This document shows positions 9,133 to 20,314 of a stretch of DNA of 64,000 nt, in pieces. A model generated the notes under the pieces. The model made no database searches and was not told where the DNA came from. It saw nothing but the letters and a program-made list of their open reading frames with translations. The translations under genes and the position numbers were made by a program. Each line of letters begins with the position of its first letter. The first letter of the stretch is position 1. This stretch comes from Xylaria sp. FL1777 (lineage: Eukaryota; Ascomycota; Sordariomycetes; Xylariales; Xylariaceae), in NCBI GenBank assembly GCA_022578965.1, contig MU400660.1:1-64000 (forward strand). Direction: 5' to 3'.

Positions 9133-10033
9133 GATTAATGTGTGGTAATGATTCACGGGAGTTCAGAGGGAGCGGGAGAAGAGCCTGGAAAACCGGGTTT
9201 CGTGAGAACGGCAGTTCGGCCAGCCGAGAAAGAAATAGCAAGAGAGGACGATAGATGACGAAATGAGCGGCAGGAGGTGAACTGTGCACCTGGAGAAGAT
9301 CAAAACAACCGGGGAAATATCATCAAGACAAGAAACGAAAGAGATGCATGACCTACGGCTGTATGGTTATGCTGCGACGGGGATTTGCTACATTTAAAGC
9401 TATAGAGGACACGAAACCGGGACTGGCATCAGGACGGAATCGGGAGATAGAAGGGGCTGGGTCTTCAACACGTATATTTTGCTGCGGTGTTTTATCTGGC
9501 GCAGGCCCAGAGTTGTGTACGTTCTGCAGACATGCCCGAAACATCCTGCCAAGTGGAGGGCCAGAATAGTATTTGGGGACTTGTTCTACTCAAGATGGTC
9601 GAGGGTCATGGGAGATGTGAAACTGTTGTCGTATCGTGACCCCGGGCTAGGCGCTTGGCGGACTGCGCTTCTTGGTTTCAACCGGGGATGCAGCGCTTGG
9701 CGCTTCAAGGGGACAAATGAGAATAACATCACACTACGCGTCCCCTTTCTGGCGTTTGATATCATTTATTGACCAGTATTTCGCGCTGGCCTATTCAGTA
9801 AGTGCACCATGGTGACCCAGATTTACTTTCTTGCCAGCCTGTTTACATAGGTTTTTTGCCCCTCCGCTTGTAAGCAGCATCGATAGACGGCCGCATATGT
9901 TATGATGTAGGGTGGTCTAGGAGTAACACCGTTTCCTTCGGCGTCCGCCTTCGATGTAACGTTGTTTATTAAATACCTAAACTTCACCTCATCTCGACCG
10001 AGAAGAAGGAGACGGCATTTAGAAGAATCATCT
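9133..10033. other. Intergenic region upstream of the secreted-protein gene
   Basis: About 900 bases between the start of the secreted-protein gene and the 3' end of the MFS gene, both on the minus strand. I see no gene. The 97-codon frame at 9479-9772 has no recognisable domain and I treat it as chance. The stretch 9133-9350 is purine-rich on the plus strand (pyrimidine-rich on the coding strand), as is common in fungal promoters and 5' UTRs. Confidence 0.6.
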
Positions 10034-12589
10034 CTAAGCTGTAGCTACTGTAAATGTACTCTTCTGCCGTAAGCGTTTCCCATAGTTGAAGAACACATAA
10101 GGCAAGGGCATAAGGGCCAACGTTATGAACGCAAGCACGCTTGATGCCCATGGATATCCCGCCGCCTGATATAGTTGCTTCCCGAATAGAGGAAAGGCAG
10201 CTATGATATCATGTCAGCCATCGCGCTTGGTCGATTGTAGAAGACCGTAGGATATCTCGAGATAAACGGATCGACCTACCAGCAAATGTACAACGAAGAA
10301 AGCTATTGGCGGCCAGTGCTGAAGCTGCATATAACGGGTACGTGTCGACTATCGTTGTAAGTTAGTCGCGCATTTCGTCACGTAAACGCCGGAGCGGCAG
10401 ATTCTCCACGCACCGAGAAAAGTGAAAATGCCGTTAAAAACTAAGAGTGTTCCACAACCAAAAATGCCAGACCCGATAATCGGTAAAATCCAATGAATCC
10501 AGGAAGTCCAGGCAAACCACTATACTCGCTAGGGTCAGTAATTACTCTTTTGGGTGAATATTATGCCCTTGATACGTGCTCCCGAGACATGTTGGGAGTT
10601 CTCGGGTTACTAGAAAGGGGAGAAAATGTCTCCAGTGTGCACATACGAAGAGTCCAATCGGTACCATCACAGCCCCTAGGATGGAAGATGCTAGTCGGAA
10701 TTCAGGCTCGGGTACGCCATGGTTCCTGCGGACGAGCCTGCGATGAACGCTGTGCCAGACGGGATTGGTCGCAGCGCCTATCAGCATGCCCACAAAGATT
10801 CCTAGGAAGCTAAGGCCAACCTGCCAGAGATTGAAGCCAAAATTCCCACCAAACACCAGGGGGAAAGCCCCAAAGAAGAGGTAGATGACACCTAATAGGA
10901 CGGCCGAAAGGAGCGAGAGCAGGAGACACATAGGCTCAAGTGTCAGTAGCTGGAATGGGCGTATGAGTGAGAGGCCGATTGTCTTTGGGATCGATTTGGT
11001 TGATTTCTCAACTGTAGCCGCCACGAGGAATTAGTAATAGTCTTAACTATTCGTTGCAAAAATGGTGAAGTAACAGCACGACTGACAGTCTGCGTCGTCT
11101 TCGTCGTGCGGAGGTTGATGCTTGCTTACTGGGCGCTTTCCACCTTTCATCTCCAGTCTCCTGCCTCAACAGACGAGCCTTCTCGCGTAGCTTTATTGGG
11201 TCTATACAGCTAGTTAGTAAGTCGGCCACTTGCATACCGAAATAGGATTACTGACGATAGGTCTCGGGTGCAAAGAAGACCATCATGACCAAGAGGGAAA
11301 CGGCCCAGATAATGAGGACCTATCGGATATGTTACGTTAACCCAATGCTTTTGTGAACCTAAGAGGAAAACAGGTTTTAGAGGAAACGTACGTAATATGT
11401 CCATCGCCAATTTGTATAGTAGTTGACTGTCACCGCCAAGGTCAGTTTTATAATGATGTTACTTACTTTCAAAGGCACAAGGGTTGTATTACTTACTAAA
11501 TCCACCTATTAAGGGCCCAAGACTAGGGCCTTCGATTAAAAAATGGTTAGTTTCGTAGCCTCCCTAGATCGTACTCCAGACAACTCTTACCAATGAAAGG
11601 GCTAAGTGATATAATCGTCATTGGCGATTGTATCTGGTCTCGTCTGAAGACGTCGCTAACCGTGCCACCAGCAACACTAAGGAACGCACTCCCGGCGAAT
11701 CCGTCGATGAAGCGTACCTTTGATCAGTTAGCCAGGGTCCCTCGCAGTATGTACTTGGGTGGGTATGCATATGCTATATCCAATGTGAATAAATGTGATT
11801 TGATTGATTCGCTCACCCATCTACCGACGCCGAGGAGGAAGTAGATGTGGGAAAAGGAAAAGAAGAAGAGACAAGAAAATAACAATAGTACCGTCACCAT
11901 AGTAGCAGTGTTGCGTGCTACAGCGGAAGGAATGAGCCAGATCACAAACATTGTCCACGATGTTAGATAAATAGGACGTCGACCATAGAACTCGCTCAAG
12001 GGACCCAGAAATAGAGGACCAAGGGCAACTAATTGTGATTCTGGTCAGCAAAAAAAACCGAGGAAGCTAGAGAGCAGGAAGAACCTACTCCCAAGGACGA
12101 AAGTTGAAAGTCCCAGGGTCGCAACGATCTCAGATTGGTGGAACTCAGGATTCATCTGACTATACGTTGCTGTGTATATTGAGCTCGTACACGTTCTTTA
12201 TGAATCAGCAATGATATTTATCATGGTATGAGCTGCTAAGAACTCACACGCAGAGGCTACCCAACCCAACGATGCATACAAGGAACCACTTGCGAGCAAG
12301 GTTCACTGCGACATTTGAATTAGAAACCGTAAGTTTGTCGATGCAGGAAGTTGGTTTACTCACTGTTACGTGGGCACATGGGATCGTCATCGCCGTTGAA
12401 CGAAACCTCGAAGGGGTCTCCATTATCATCACTATCTGAGAGGTCGGCGCAGCCGTGACCATTTTGGGAGCGCACTGGGCCGAGTTCGATTGTTCCTTCA
12501 GATTGTGATTCGGCGTCGTCTCTCTTGGACGACGTTGTCCACTGAGCTTCGTCACCCTCAAACTTTTGCTCCGATTCTATGCCCTCCAT
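10034..12589 (-). CDS. MFS transporter, DHA1/TPO-type (polyamine or drug exporter-like), 13 exons
   Basis: Exons in coding order: 12589-12364, 12305-12248, 12195-12089, 12028-11898, 11717-11591, 11529-11497, 11426-11392, 11319-11256, 11201-11130, 11011-10647, 10519-10414, 10348-10280, 10200-10034. They sum to 1,560 bases (519 residues plus stop) with all phases consistent. The start is the ATG at 12589; the frame upstream begins with GTG. A ~75-residue acidic, hydrophilic N-terminus is followed by KWFLVCIVGLGSLCV (TM1), the signature GPLSEFYGRRPIYL (MFS motif A, TM2-3 loop), GFAGSAFLSVAGGT, SPFIGPSLGPLIGGFI and NYYTNWRWTYYVLIIW. A cytosolic loop (APETYHPIKLREKARLL) precedes the second six-helix half, ending FPLFGKQLYQAAGYPWASSV. 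This architecture is that of plasma-membrane H+ antiporters related to yeast Tpo1-4 and fungal multidrug exporters; the substrate is not predictable. The longest intron (11718-11897, 180 bp) is the least certain. Confidence 0.92.
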
Positions 12590-13299
12590 ATGTGTTGCTG
12601 TCACCCAGTATTCAAAAATATATTTCCCCGAGCTTTGTGCTCAAGACGCAGATGCGGAAAGCGTGAAATGATAACTGGTTATTCCTCACAGCGACGATAA
12701 ATCGAATATGAAGCCCTAGTCTCTACTATTGAATCCAAGCACCACACTCTCTACACAGAACCCTGATGTAGTTGTTCTTCTACTGCATGCTCTAGAGGTG
12801 CGACGGATGAATTACGTGGTATGGCTCAGGCTGGCGGGCTACCCGCCGCGAATTATCGAGTTATCACAGAAGATTTTAGTATTACCTATCCTACGGTAAA
12901 CCCGATCATTGCCCGATGACGAATTTCGCGTCTCCAGGCGAAATGATTAGCCTAGTGCAGCGTTATGACTGAGAGACCCCATGCAAATACGTTTATCACC
13001 GTACCTAATTGATGAAGCGTGGGCCCGCCGAAGCCCCTCATTTGACCCGATATCTACCGGGGTTCGTCGTATTACGGAGACCTGACCGGCTAGCAACGCT
13101 CTTACGTTATATTACCAAGTAGGTCTAACTGTGTTTAACTCATCATTTCGAAAAGTAAAAGTGCCGCTTGTAGGATGGGTTAATAGGTAATAATTATAGA
13201 AAATCCTTCGTAACTTATTGCTCGAATAGTCACCCTCGAGGGCTCGCTAGCGATGCAGTCTTTGTCTAGCGCAGGGAAATGACGGGGGAGGCCGTTTGC
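12590..13299. promoter_or_regulatory. Intergenic region: MFS promoter side and PARG-gene 3' side
   Basis: About 710 bases. No gene, tRNA or repeat is recognisable. It should contain the promoter of the MFS gene (12590 upward) and the 3' UTR of the PARG-domain gene. G+C is ordinary for the gene-bearing part, and the sequence carries no sign of heavy RIP. Confidence 0.5.
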
Positions 13300-14471
13300 T
13301 TATGAATTGTTGTGCTCGACTCCGAATTGTTTTTCGCCGAGAACACGTTTGAAGATATTGAAATTTCCGTCGTTCTTTGTATCCAGGACTGCAAACCACT
13401 TTTAACATTCCAAGTTAGTGCTCCTGCATTCCGTGTACATCTATTGAGATCTTGGTTATAGGAGCGAGTGTGATGGATAAGGGCAAAGGGCAAGGGCAAG
13501 GGATCGTCATCTCGCAAGGTATTTGTTCCGTCTACTGTATTGATATTCTCATGATCCTCGTCAGCAACCCCAAGGCGACTCACAATTTCTCTCCACCAGC
13601 CTCCTCGAAACTCAAGCTCCTCAAGGACTTCGGACCAGCATTGAGCTACCTCTTCGGGTGGATTCCCGAAGGCGCCGCACCCCAACGCTCCCAGCACTAG
13701 CAATTCGTGCTTCTCCCGCGCGGCGATACGCAACGTCAAGCGCATCTTTTCCTTGGTCAGCTGACGGTCGGCGGGGTACTTGAACTTGGTTTGGCGATGG
13801 TGGGGATCGTGTCCCGGCGTCCTAGGAGCTGTGCGAAGCGCGGGCCGGCGGATTGCGGCCACGCTAATGACGCTCACAACGGGCAGCTGCGCAACGGGCA
13901 TCTGAGGAACGAGAAGCCTGTGCCCCGAGTTCATAGAGGACCGTACAACGACAACATCCCGAGTGTAAATGGCGGTTGTTGGGCTCCAGGGATAGTAAGG
14001 TTTGTGGAGGGATAGGGCCAGGGAACTTCGATAACAAAGGGCTTCTTCCTGGGCGAGGGCGCCGCTCATCCAACCCCCGCCGGGATTCTTGTCGGAAGCA
14101 AGGTTCAGCACAGCTACCCTCTGATTACGGCCGGCGTGTGTGTTTGCAGGTTCGGCGAGGGACTCTCCCATCATGATAGCAGCATCCAAGGTATCCTCGC
14201 CGAGGACCTTGACACGGGTGCCACGGAACCGGGGATCAGACGAGAGGGTGAACGCGGGGCAGTCAGCCGCGTCGAGGATGGGGACCTCGCCGATATCTAG
14301 CTTCACGGAGCTACCAGCCTTGACATGAGGTACTTGGCGTAGTATGTCAGGTAAGACGGCCTTTGTCTCCCGGGCAGTGGCGGACAGGATCGCGCGACGT
14401 TTACGGACGGCTTGTGGGAGAGGCATTGCGGATGGTGGATGTTGACTGGAGCCGAGTCTATCGGCGCTCAT
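13300..14471 (-). CDS. Microbial-type poly(ADP-ribose) glycohydrolase (PARG) domain protein
   Basis: Exons 14471-13584 and 13398-13300 give 328 residues. The 185-bp intron (GTGAGT...CTAAC...AAAAG) is needed: reading through it gives a different tail, whereas splicing joins GGWWREI to WFAVLDTKNDGNFNIFKRVL, the usual end of this family. The diagnostic signature is NPGGGWMSGALAQEEALCYR (from residue 129), i.e. the GGG...QEE catalytic loop in which the second Glu (E143) is the expected catalytic residue for ADP-ribose hydrolysis. Downstream, LLVLGALGCGAFGNPPEEVA (258-277) is the conserved ADP-ribose-binding macro-fold region. The N-terminal 40 residues are basic. Fungal proteins of this type resemble bacterial-type PARGs (PF10021/TIGR02452). 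The role is likely removal of poly- or mono-ADP-ribose. It is the last intact gene before the AT-rich block. Confidence 0.93.
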
Positions 14472-15157
14472 GAATCAGTGTAGTAGTACTTACTATACTA
14501 GGTCGAAGAGGGGAGAACAGGGAAGGAAGAATAGATAGAGATGGAAAGTAGTGTGATTAGCTAGTTCTCTCCTCGATTATTTTGTAGCTCGGTGAATGTT
14601 CCTGTCTCCCTGTATGCTTTGCGAGACGTATGCACCCGATCCCTATGTAGTTTGGTGTAGTTGTGTGCAGGCGAGTGCAGGCGACTAGTCTACCGGTAGT
14701 GTTTTGTGGCTTGCCGGCTGAGTCAACCGGGCCATGTTTGAACTGTATTTCCATTGTCGAAATAATTCTGGGGATTTAGTCTGGGGTATTGATTATGTAT
14801 TTAGCATCCAAATCCCATCTGGGAGCTTTGTTTAGTAGTAGATCTAGGACCTAGCATTAGGGATCTGGTGAAGCTTAGACATTAAGTACCTAAGATAACA
14901 ATATATAGGTACATACTTAAGCTTTGAGCTCCTTAGCAAATACTCAAGTACCTATATAGGCATGTACCTACATATATGTAGGCACATATATAAATATCAT
15001 TTGACGATGGAATGTTCCTATTTCTAATCATTGATGTATGCAGTATGTAGCCTCTACCTACATACCTACTTAGCTAGGTACCTACCTAATATACTACTGT
15101 AAGTTTTAGACTTGTACCTTACTACCGGTACCTCTACCACTATTCTATACACCCACC

Positions 15158-15207
<50 letters not shown>

Positions 15208-15430
15208 GTACATAAGGTACTGAAAAAGATAGTACGTGGCAGCATTTAACTAGTATTAAAAGGTATTGTCTTGAATAGTCTTGCCAGCGAGTGCTGTAGC
15301 AGAACTGAAGGTGCACAATGTAGAGGGGTGAGTTCAACGAAATTGCATGATGTGGTACTGTGGCTTCTAGGGCAGCACAGGCCATGGTATACACCGTGCA
15401 ATAGTTGCTGTGCAGAAACCTAAGGAGCAC
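14472..15430. promoter_or_regulatory. PARG-gene upstream region and transition zone, TACCTA-rich
   Basis: No gene is seen. The first ~80 bases are purine-rich on the plus strand, as in a fungal 5' leader on the minus strand. From about 14870 to 15130 the sequence is filled with TACCTA/TAGGTA words (e.g. GGTACCTACCTAATATAC near 15079). A compound (ACCC)n/(CA)n microsatellite follows. Normal composition persists to about 15430, after which A+T rises abruptly. Confidence 0.55.
15149..15207. repeat. Compound (ACCC)n-(CA)n-(TA)n microsatellite
   Basis: About four ACCC units pass directly into roughly 17 CA dinucleotides (about 15166-15200) and then a short TATATA. It lies about 230 bases before the start of the AT-rich block. 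Confidence 0.95.
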
Positions 15431-15867
15431 AGACTAGCCTCACTTAAATTGGTAGTATTTATATATAGTTTCTTAGTATTATACTTAAGAGATATTTTTT
15501 TTTTAATATTTACTTTTTTAAGTATAAACTTAACTTTATATAATAATTATAAGGTTTTAAGCTAATATTTAAAAGGTATAAATAGCTATTTAAATAGCTT
15601 TATAACATTATATTTTAAATAAACCTTTATATAATATATTAATATTTTATTTATTTTTTATTTTATTTTTTAACTTTATTTTTATTTTATATATTTTAGT
15701 ATTAACTTAATAAAATAGCTAAAAATAATAATAAAACTATAAAGCTTAGCTTTAAAAATAATAATTTAATTAGCTTAATAATTAATAATATTATTAAAAG
15801 TATTTATAAATATATTAATTAATTTATAATTAATTTATAATTATAATTTAATAAAATTAAAGCTATA

Positions 15868-16706
15868 ACATGGTTCACAAGCGAGTGGACCATCCAAGCG
15901 AGTGGACCACTTTCCACAATGTATTTCCTCATATAAAAATATATGGAGAATACATGCCCCATATTAAATAACTCCACTAATATAAAGGCTAAAAATATGA
16001 AAAAATATGTTTTAGAATCCTTAATTAACAGGAAATCCATATATGACTTCCGTTTGTTTATAGCATTTCTATTGGTGAAGATATAACGTAATAAAGAATA
16101 GGTGTTAAAATACCCCTATAAAAAATATAAAACTTAGTGCATAATGATTAAAAAAAATAAAAGAAAATGGAAAAAATAGGTTTTAAAAGCTTTAATTAAT
16201 TATGATTTTAATTCTAAAAGATCTTGATTTTTTAAGGATTTTTTAATTAAATAGCTAGGGTATAAAAAACAGTACATATATATTTTACTATAAAATATTA
16301 TACCCTTGTTATCTAATTAAAGAAAAATCGGAAAAATAAACCGTTTTAGTTTTTTGGAAGTTTATGAATTACTAATTTAAAATATAATTTTTTCCATTTT
16401 TTTAATATTTAAATAAGCAAATTGCGGTAAGCTTTACATAATGACAGGGGTATTTTTTTCCAAAACTTTTACTTTTTTTCTTTTTGTATATATCTTTACC
16501 AATAAAGATGCTACGAACAAAAGAAGGTCATATATGGAGTCCTTGTTAAATAAGGATTCTAAAACATATTTTTTTATATTTTTAGCCTTTATATTAGTGG
16601 AGTTATTTAATATGGGGCATGTATTCTCCATATATTTTTATATGGGGAAATACATTGTGGAAAGTGGTCCACTCGCTTGGATGGTCCACTCGCTTGTGAA
16701 CCACGT
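15868..16706. mobile_element. 839-bp terminal-inverted-repeat element (MITE-like, non-autonomous)
   Basis: The two ends are inverted copies beginning ACRTGGTTCACAAGCGAG, flanked on both sides by TA (15866-15867 and 16707-16708), consistent with a TA target duplication as made by Tc1/mariner-type transposases. The first ~95 bases of each end are nearly identical, and similarity continues less perfectly to about 220 bases (15868-16089 against 16486-16706). The end contains a 17-base subterminal duplication, AAGCGAGTGGACCATCC followed by the same word. The centre is AT-rich and has no transposase; the frame of about 106 codons at 16441-16761 reads the repeat and is not a credible protein. CA, TG and CG are preserved in the ends, unlike the surroundings. 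The element therefore arrived late or was too short to be mutated. Confidence 0.85.
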
Positions 16707-17504
16707 TATTAATAAAAATATAATAAAAATTAAACATAGCACTAAAAAAGCTAAAGCTTAAAAATAAAGTTAATAATTTAATAAATAAGCTTATTAATTT
16801 AAAAAATAACTAAATATTATATATAAAGCAGTTAATTAATATAATTAATAATAAAAAGCTTAAAAATTTAACTTTTAATTTTTATAAATATTTTAAGCTT
16901 AATAATTTATAAATTAAGCAAAAATAACATATTTAAACTATTTTTTTAAACGTATTTTTATTAAATAATATTATTTAGCTAAATAATTATAAAATAAAAA
17001 ACAAAGTAATGTTTTTAGTAATATTATAATTAATAAAAGCAAATTATATAACTTTTAATAAAATTAAAAGCATTTAAAATTACTTAATTTAAATATTAAT
17101 ATTATATAAACTATAATTAAAAAAAATTATAATAAAGTTAAAAAAAAACTTTTATTAAATAGCTTTATTTATTTATTATTATAATATTAGTTAAATAAAC
17201 TTTTTAAAAGCTATAATTTAAGTATTAATTAAATATAATACATTTTATATCTTATTAATAATATTTATTAATATATTGCTAATATAAAATAAAGCATTAA
17301 TAAACTTTTTATAATAGCTTTATATAATGTTTTATAAGCTATTAATAATTATTAAAAACATATAATAAACTTATAATATTATTATTAATAAATTAATTAA
17401 TTTTATATTAATAATTTAGCTATATATAAAAAAGTTTAATAATAACTTAAATATTAACTAAATAATTAAAAAAGTTATATAGCTATTTTATATAATAGCT
17501 ATAA

Positions 17505-17720
17505 GCGGTCCAAGTAACAAGGGGCTACATTTGCGCAGCAAGCAAAAACGCAAGCAGCAAAAGCAGCAGTGTTAAATAAAAATCAAGCAACGCGATTTCT
17601 AAATAGTGGCGCCTATACAGTTAGCTATAAAAGGGGTATAAGTTATAGTAGCAAGCAGTTAGCAGGGATATTTTTATCTAGCTTTAGCACAGTTTTTACC
17701 CACGTGTAAAATTAGGTAGC
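17505..17720. other. GC-richer islet inside the AT-rich block
   Basis: About 215 bases with CA/CAG/CAAG words and TGGCGCC (17607-17613), ending near CCCACGTG. Its composition contrasts with the flanks, so it is poorly RIPed. TGGCGCC resembles the start of tRNA primer-binding sites used by some LTR retroelements, but I see no LTR end immediately before it. No coding frame is seen. Confidence 0.45.
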
Positions 17721-19174
17721 TTTTAATATAGCTTTTTAAAGCTGTTAGTCCTAAGTAATATAATATATATAATAGCTATAATATTAATTAAGCTAAAAAT
17801 TTATAATATGTTTAAAGTTATAATTTAATTATAAAGCACTTTAATATTATATTATAAATATAATATTAATATTAAAACTATTAAAAAATTAAATATAACA
17901 TAAATTTAGCTAATAAATTATATTAAAACATTATTAATACTAATAATTTTAAACCTTAAAACTAATAAATAAAAAATAAGCTAAATTATAAAATATAAAA
18001 ATAATTAATTTAAAGCTAAATTTATAGCTTAAGTAATATAAAACAAGTGTTTTAATTGCAGTAAAATTAGCTATTATATAAAAAACTATAAAATAAAAGC
18101 TAAATAGCTTAAAAACTTTAAAACAAACTAAAAAAAGCAAATTAGCTAATTTATAACTATTAAAAGTAAGCTTTTTTGCAATAATTTTTTTAGTAAATTT
18201 AATAAAATTTAAAATAAATATAAAACTTTTAAAAGTAAAGCTTTAATTAATAGCTTTAAACATGTTTTTATTATAAATAACGCTAAAAATAAAAACAATA
18301 CTAATAAAATAAAGCAATGCTTTATTAATTGTTTTAAAAATAATATAATTAATAAAAAACTTATAGAAATTTTTAATATTACTTAAAATAGCTTTGCTTT
18401 ATTAATTAAAACAAACAAAAGCTAAAAAAACCTTAATAAAAAACAAAAGCTAAAAAATAGTTATAATAATTATTATAATCTTTTTTTAATTAAGCTAACT
18501 AATAGCTATAAATTTACTATTTTTTAAAATTATAGCTATATTAATTGCTATATTTTATAATTTTTAATATTTAAGCTAATATTATATTAGTTATAAAAAT
18601 AAAGCATAATATATAATATTAATAAAATAAAACCTTAAATAATTAAAAATTATAAAATAATAATAAATTTTATAACTATTAATAATATATTAAAAATATA
18701 AACATTAATAATAAATATAGTATTAAATTATATTTTTTTAAGTAATATAACTATTAAAAAACAAATTTTTTATAAATAAAAAAGCATTTTTACTATTTTA
18801 AATAGTTATAAAGTTATTATGTTATTTAAATTTAAAAAAAGCTTTTTAATATAATTAATAAAACGCTTATTTATTAATATAGCTAATAAAAAGTGCTATA
18901 TAATAACTATTAAATAATATAAAAATACTTTAAAAAACTTATAAATTGCTAAATATTAAAATTATTATATAAAAAACTTTTTTAAACTATTTAATTACTT
19001 TAAGCAAAAAATTAATATTATTATTAAAATAAAGCATTATATTAATATAAACAATAGTTTATTAATTAAACTATTATTGCAAAAATATAGCTTAGCATAA
19101 AAAAAAGCACTATATAAGTTTATAAAAGCATATAAAAGTATTTATATTAAAAAAAACATAAAACTATAAAGCTA

Positions 19175-19312
19175 TAACAGACTTATTATATATTAATATA
19201 ACAGGTTTACTTTTAGGGTTTTGATTTGCAAGTAATAATAGTGTAACAGACCTGTTATACATTAATATAACAAGTTTGCCCTTGGGGTCTTGATTTGCAA
19301 GTAACAATAGGA
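19175..19312. repeat. Two-copy 69-bp tandem repeat with transition differences
   Basis: Copies at 19175-19243 and 19244-19312 share TAACAGAC, then TTATA, then ATTAATATAACA, then TTGATTTGCAAGTAA. Differences are mainly C/T and G/A. The TGTAACAGA...TGTTATA arrangement resembles the terminal bases of LTRs, but no second LTR copy was found in the window. Confidence 0.7.
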
Positions 19313-20074
19313 TTTTTAACGGTAGTTCATTAGGGAGATTTTCGGAGTACTCTTACTACTATGCATTAATAAAGGTCTTAAAAGATTTAAAAGTAATAAA
19401 TATATTAGTGCTTAGTAGTTATAAAAAAATTAATAGCTAAAGAGCTAAAAACTAAATAAGTAACTAAATATAAAAAGTGCATAATTATATAAACAAAGAA
19501 AAAATAAAAAAAGTAATAACTTTTTCTAAATTATTGCAAGTTTAATAAGCACTAAATTATTATAAGCTTAGTAAGCCTTAAATTACTGTAAGCCTAGTAA
19601 GCTTTAAATTACTATAAGCTTAATAAGCTAAATAAGTTATTACGTAACCTTAGCTTTAGCTAGCAAAAAAAAAGTACAAAATATATATAAAAGCATTAAG
19701 CCGCTTTAAAAGCTACTTTAGTGCTAATTTTATAACATTATAGCCGAAGGTTTTTTGCATTACGAAGTAATAAAAAAAAAAACCTTACGTTAACGTTATA
19801 ATAAGTAAAACGAAGTAAAACAATAAAATAAAAAATCAAGGATAAAAGGAAAGAAAAAACGTAGTAGCTTAATATAGTTAATTTTTTCGAGAAAAGTTAA
19901 TTATATACTTTGTAATTTTAAGCGCTTTAGTTAGCTATAAATAAGCGCACAAAATTAAATTTCTAAAACAATTCAAAAAATTAAATTTTTAAAACAATTT
20001 AAAACACAAAAAAAACACATAAACAATTTAGAAGTTTAAGAAGTAAAAATATAACGCATAATAAAAAAAAGTAA

Positions 20075-20314
20075 CATTAGTTCTAAATAAAGCACAGGTT
20101 TTAAGAACTAGCATAATTAGGATTTTTAATATAGCTTTTATTTACTGCAGCTTTTATTTATTTACTGCAGCTTTTATTTACTGCAGCTTTTATTTATTGC
20201 AGCTTTTATTTATTGCAGTTTTTACGTTTTTAAAGCAAAAAAAGCAGCATTAGTTCTAAATAAAGCGTAAGTTTTAATAACTAGCATAACTAAAATTTTT
20301 ACTATAGCTTTTAA
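20075..20314. repeat. 173-bp-spaced duplication flanking a short tandem array
   Basis: Two similar ~67-base segments, 20075-20141 and 20248-20314, begin CATTAGTTCTAAATAAAGC and continue in parallel through AACTAGCATAA to TATAGCTTTTA. They enclose the 16-bp array listed next, so the whole can be read as a partial higher-order tandem repeat. Confidence 0.7.
20133..20220. repeat. 16-bp tandem array, unit AGCTTTTATTTAYTGC
   Basis: Five consecutive units begin at 20133, 20149, 20169, 20185 and 20201, the second with an extra TTTA. The first three keep CTGCAG at the junction; the last two read TTGCAG, a C-to-T change consistent with RIP. Confidence 0.85.

Noticed and set aside
9479..9772. 97-codon plus-strand frame
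   Set aside because: No recognisable domain, signal or splice context. It lies upstream of the secreted-protein gene and is probably chance.
5540..14471. Secondary-metabolite gene cluster (SDR, bZIP, MFS)
   Set aside because: No backbone synthase, P450 or other tailoring set is present. The genes are common fungal families and the intervening secreted-protein and PARG genes do not fit a pathway.
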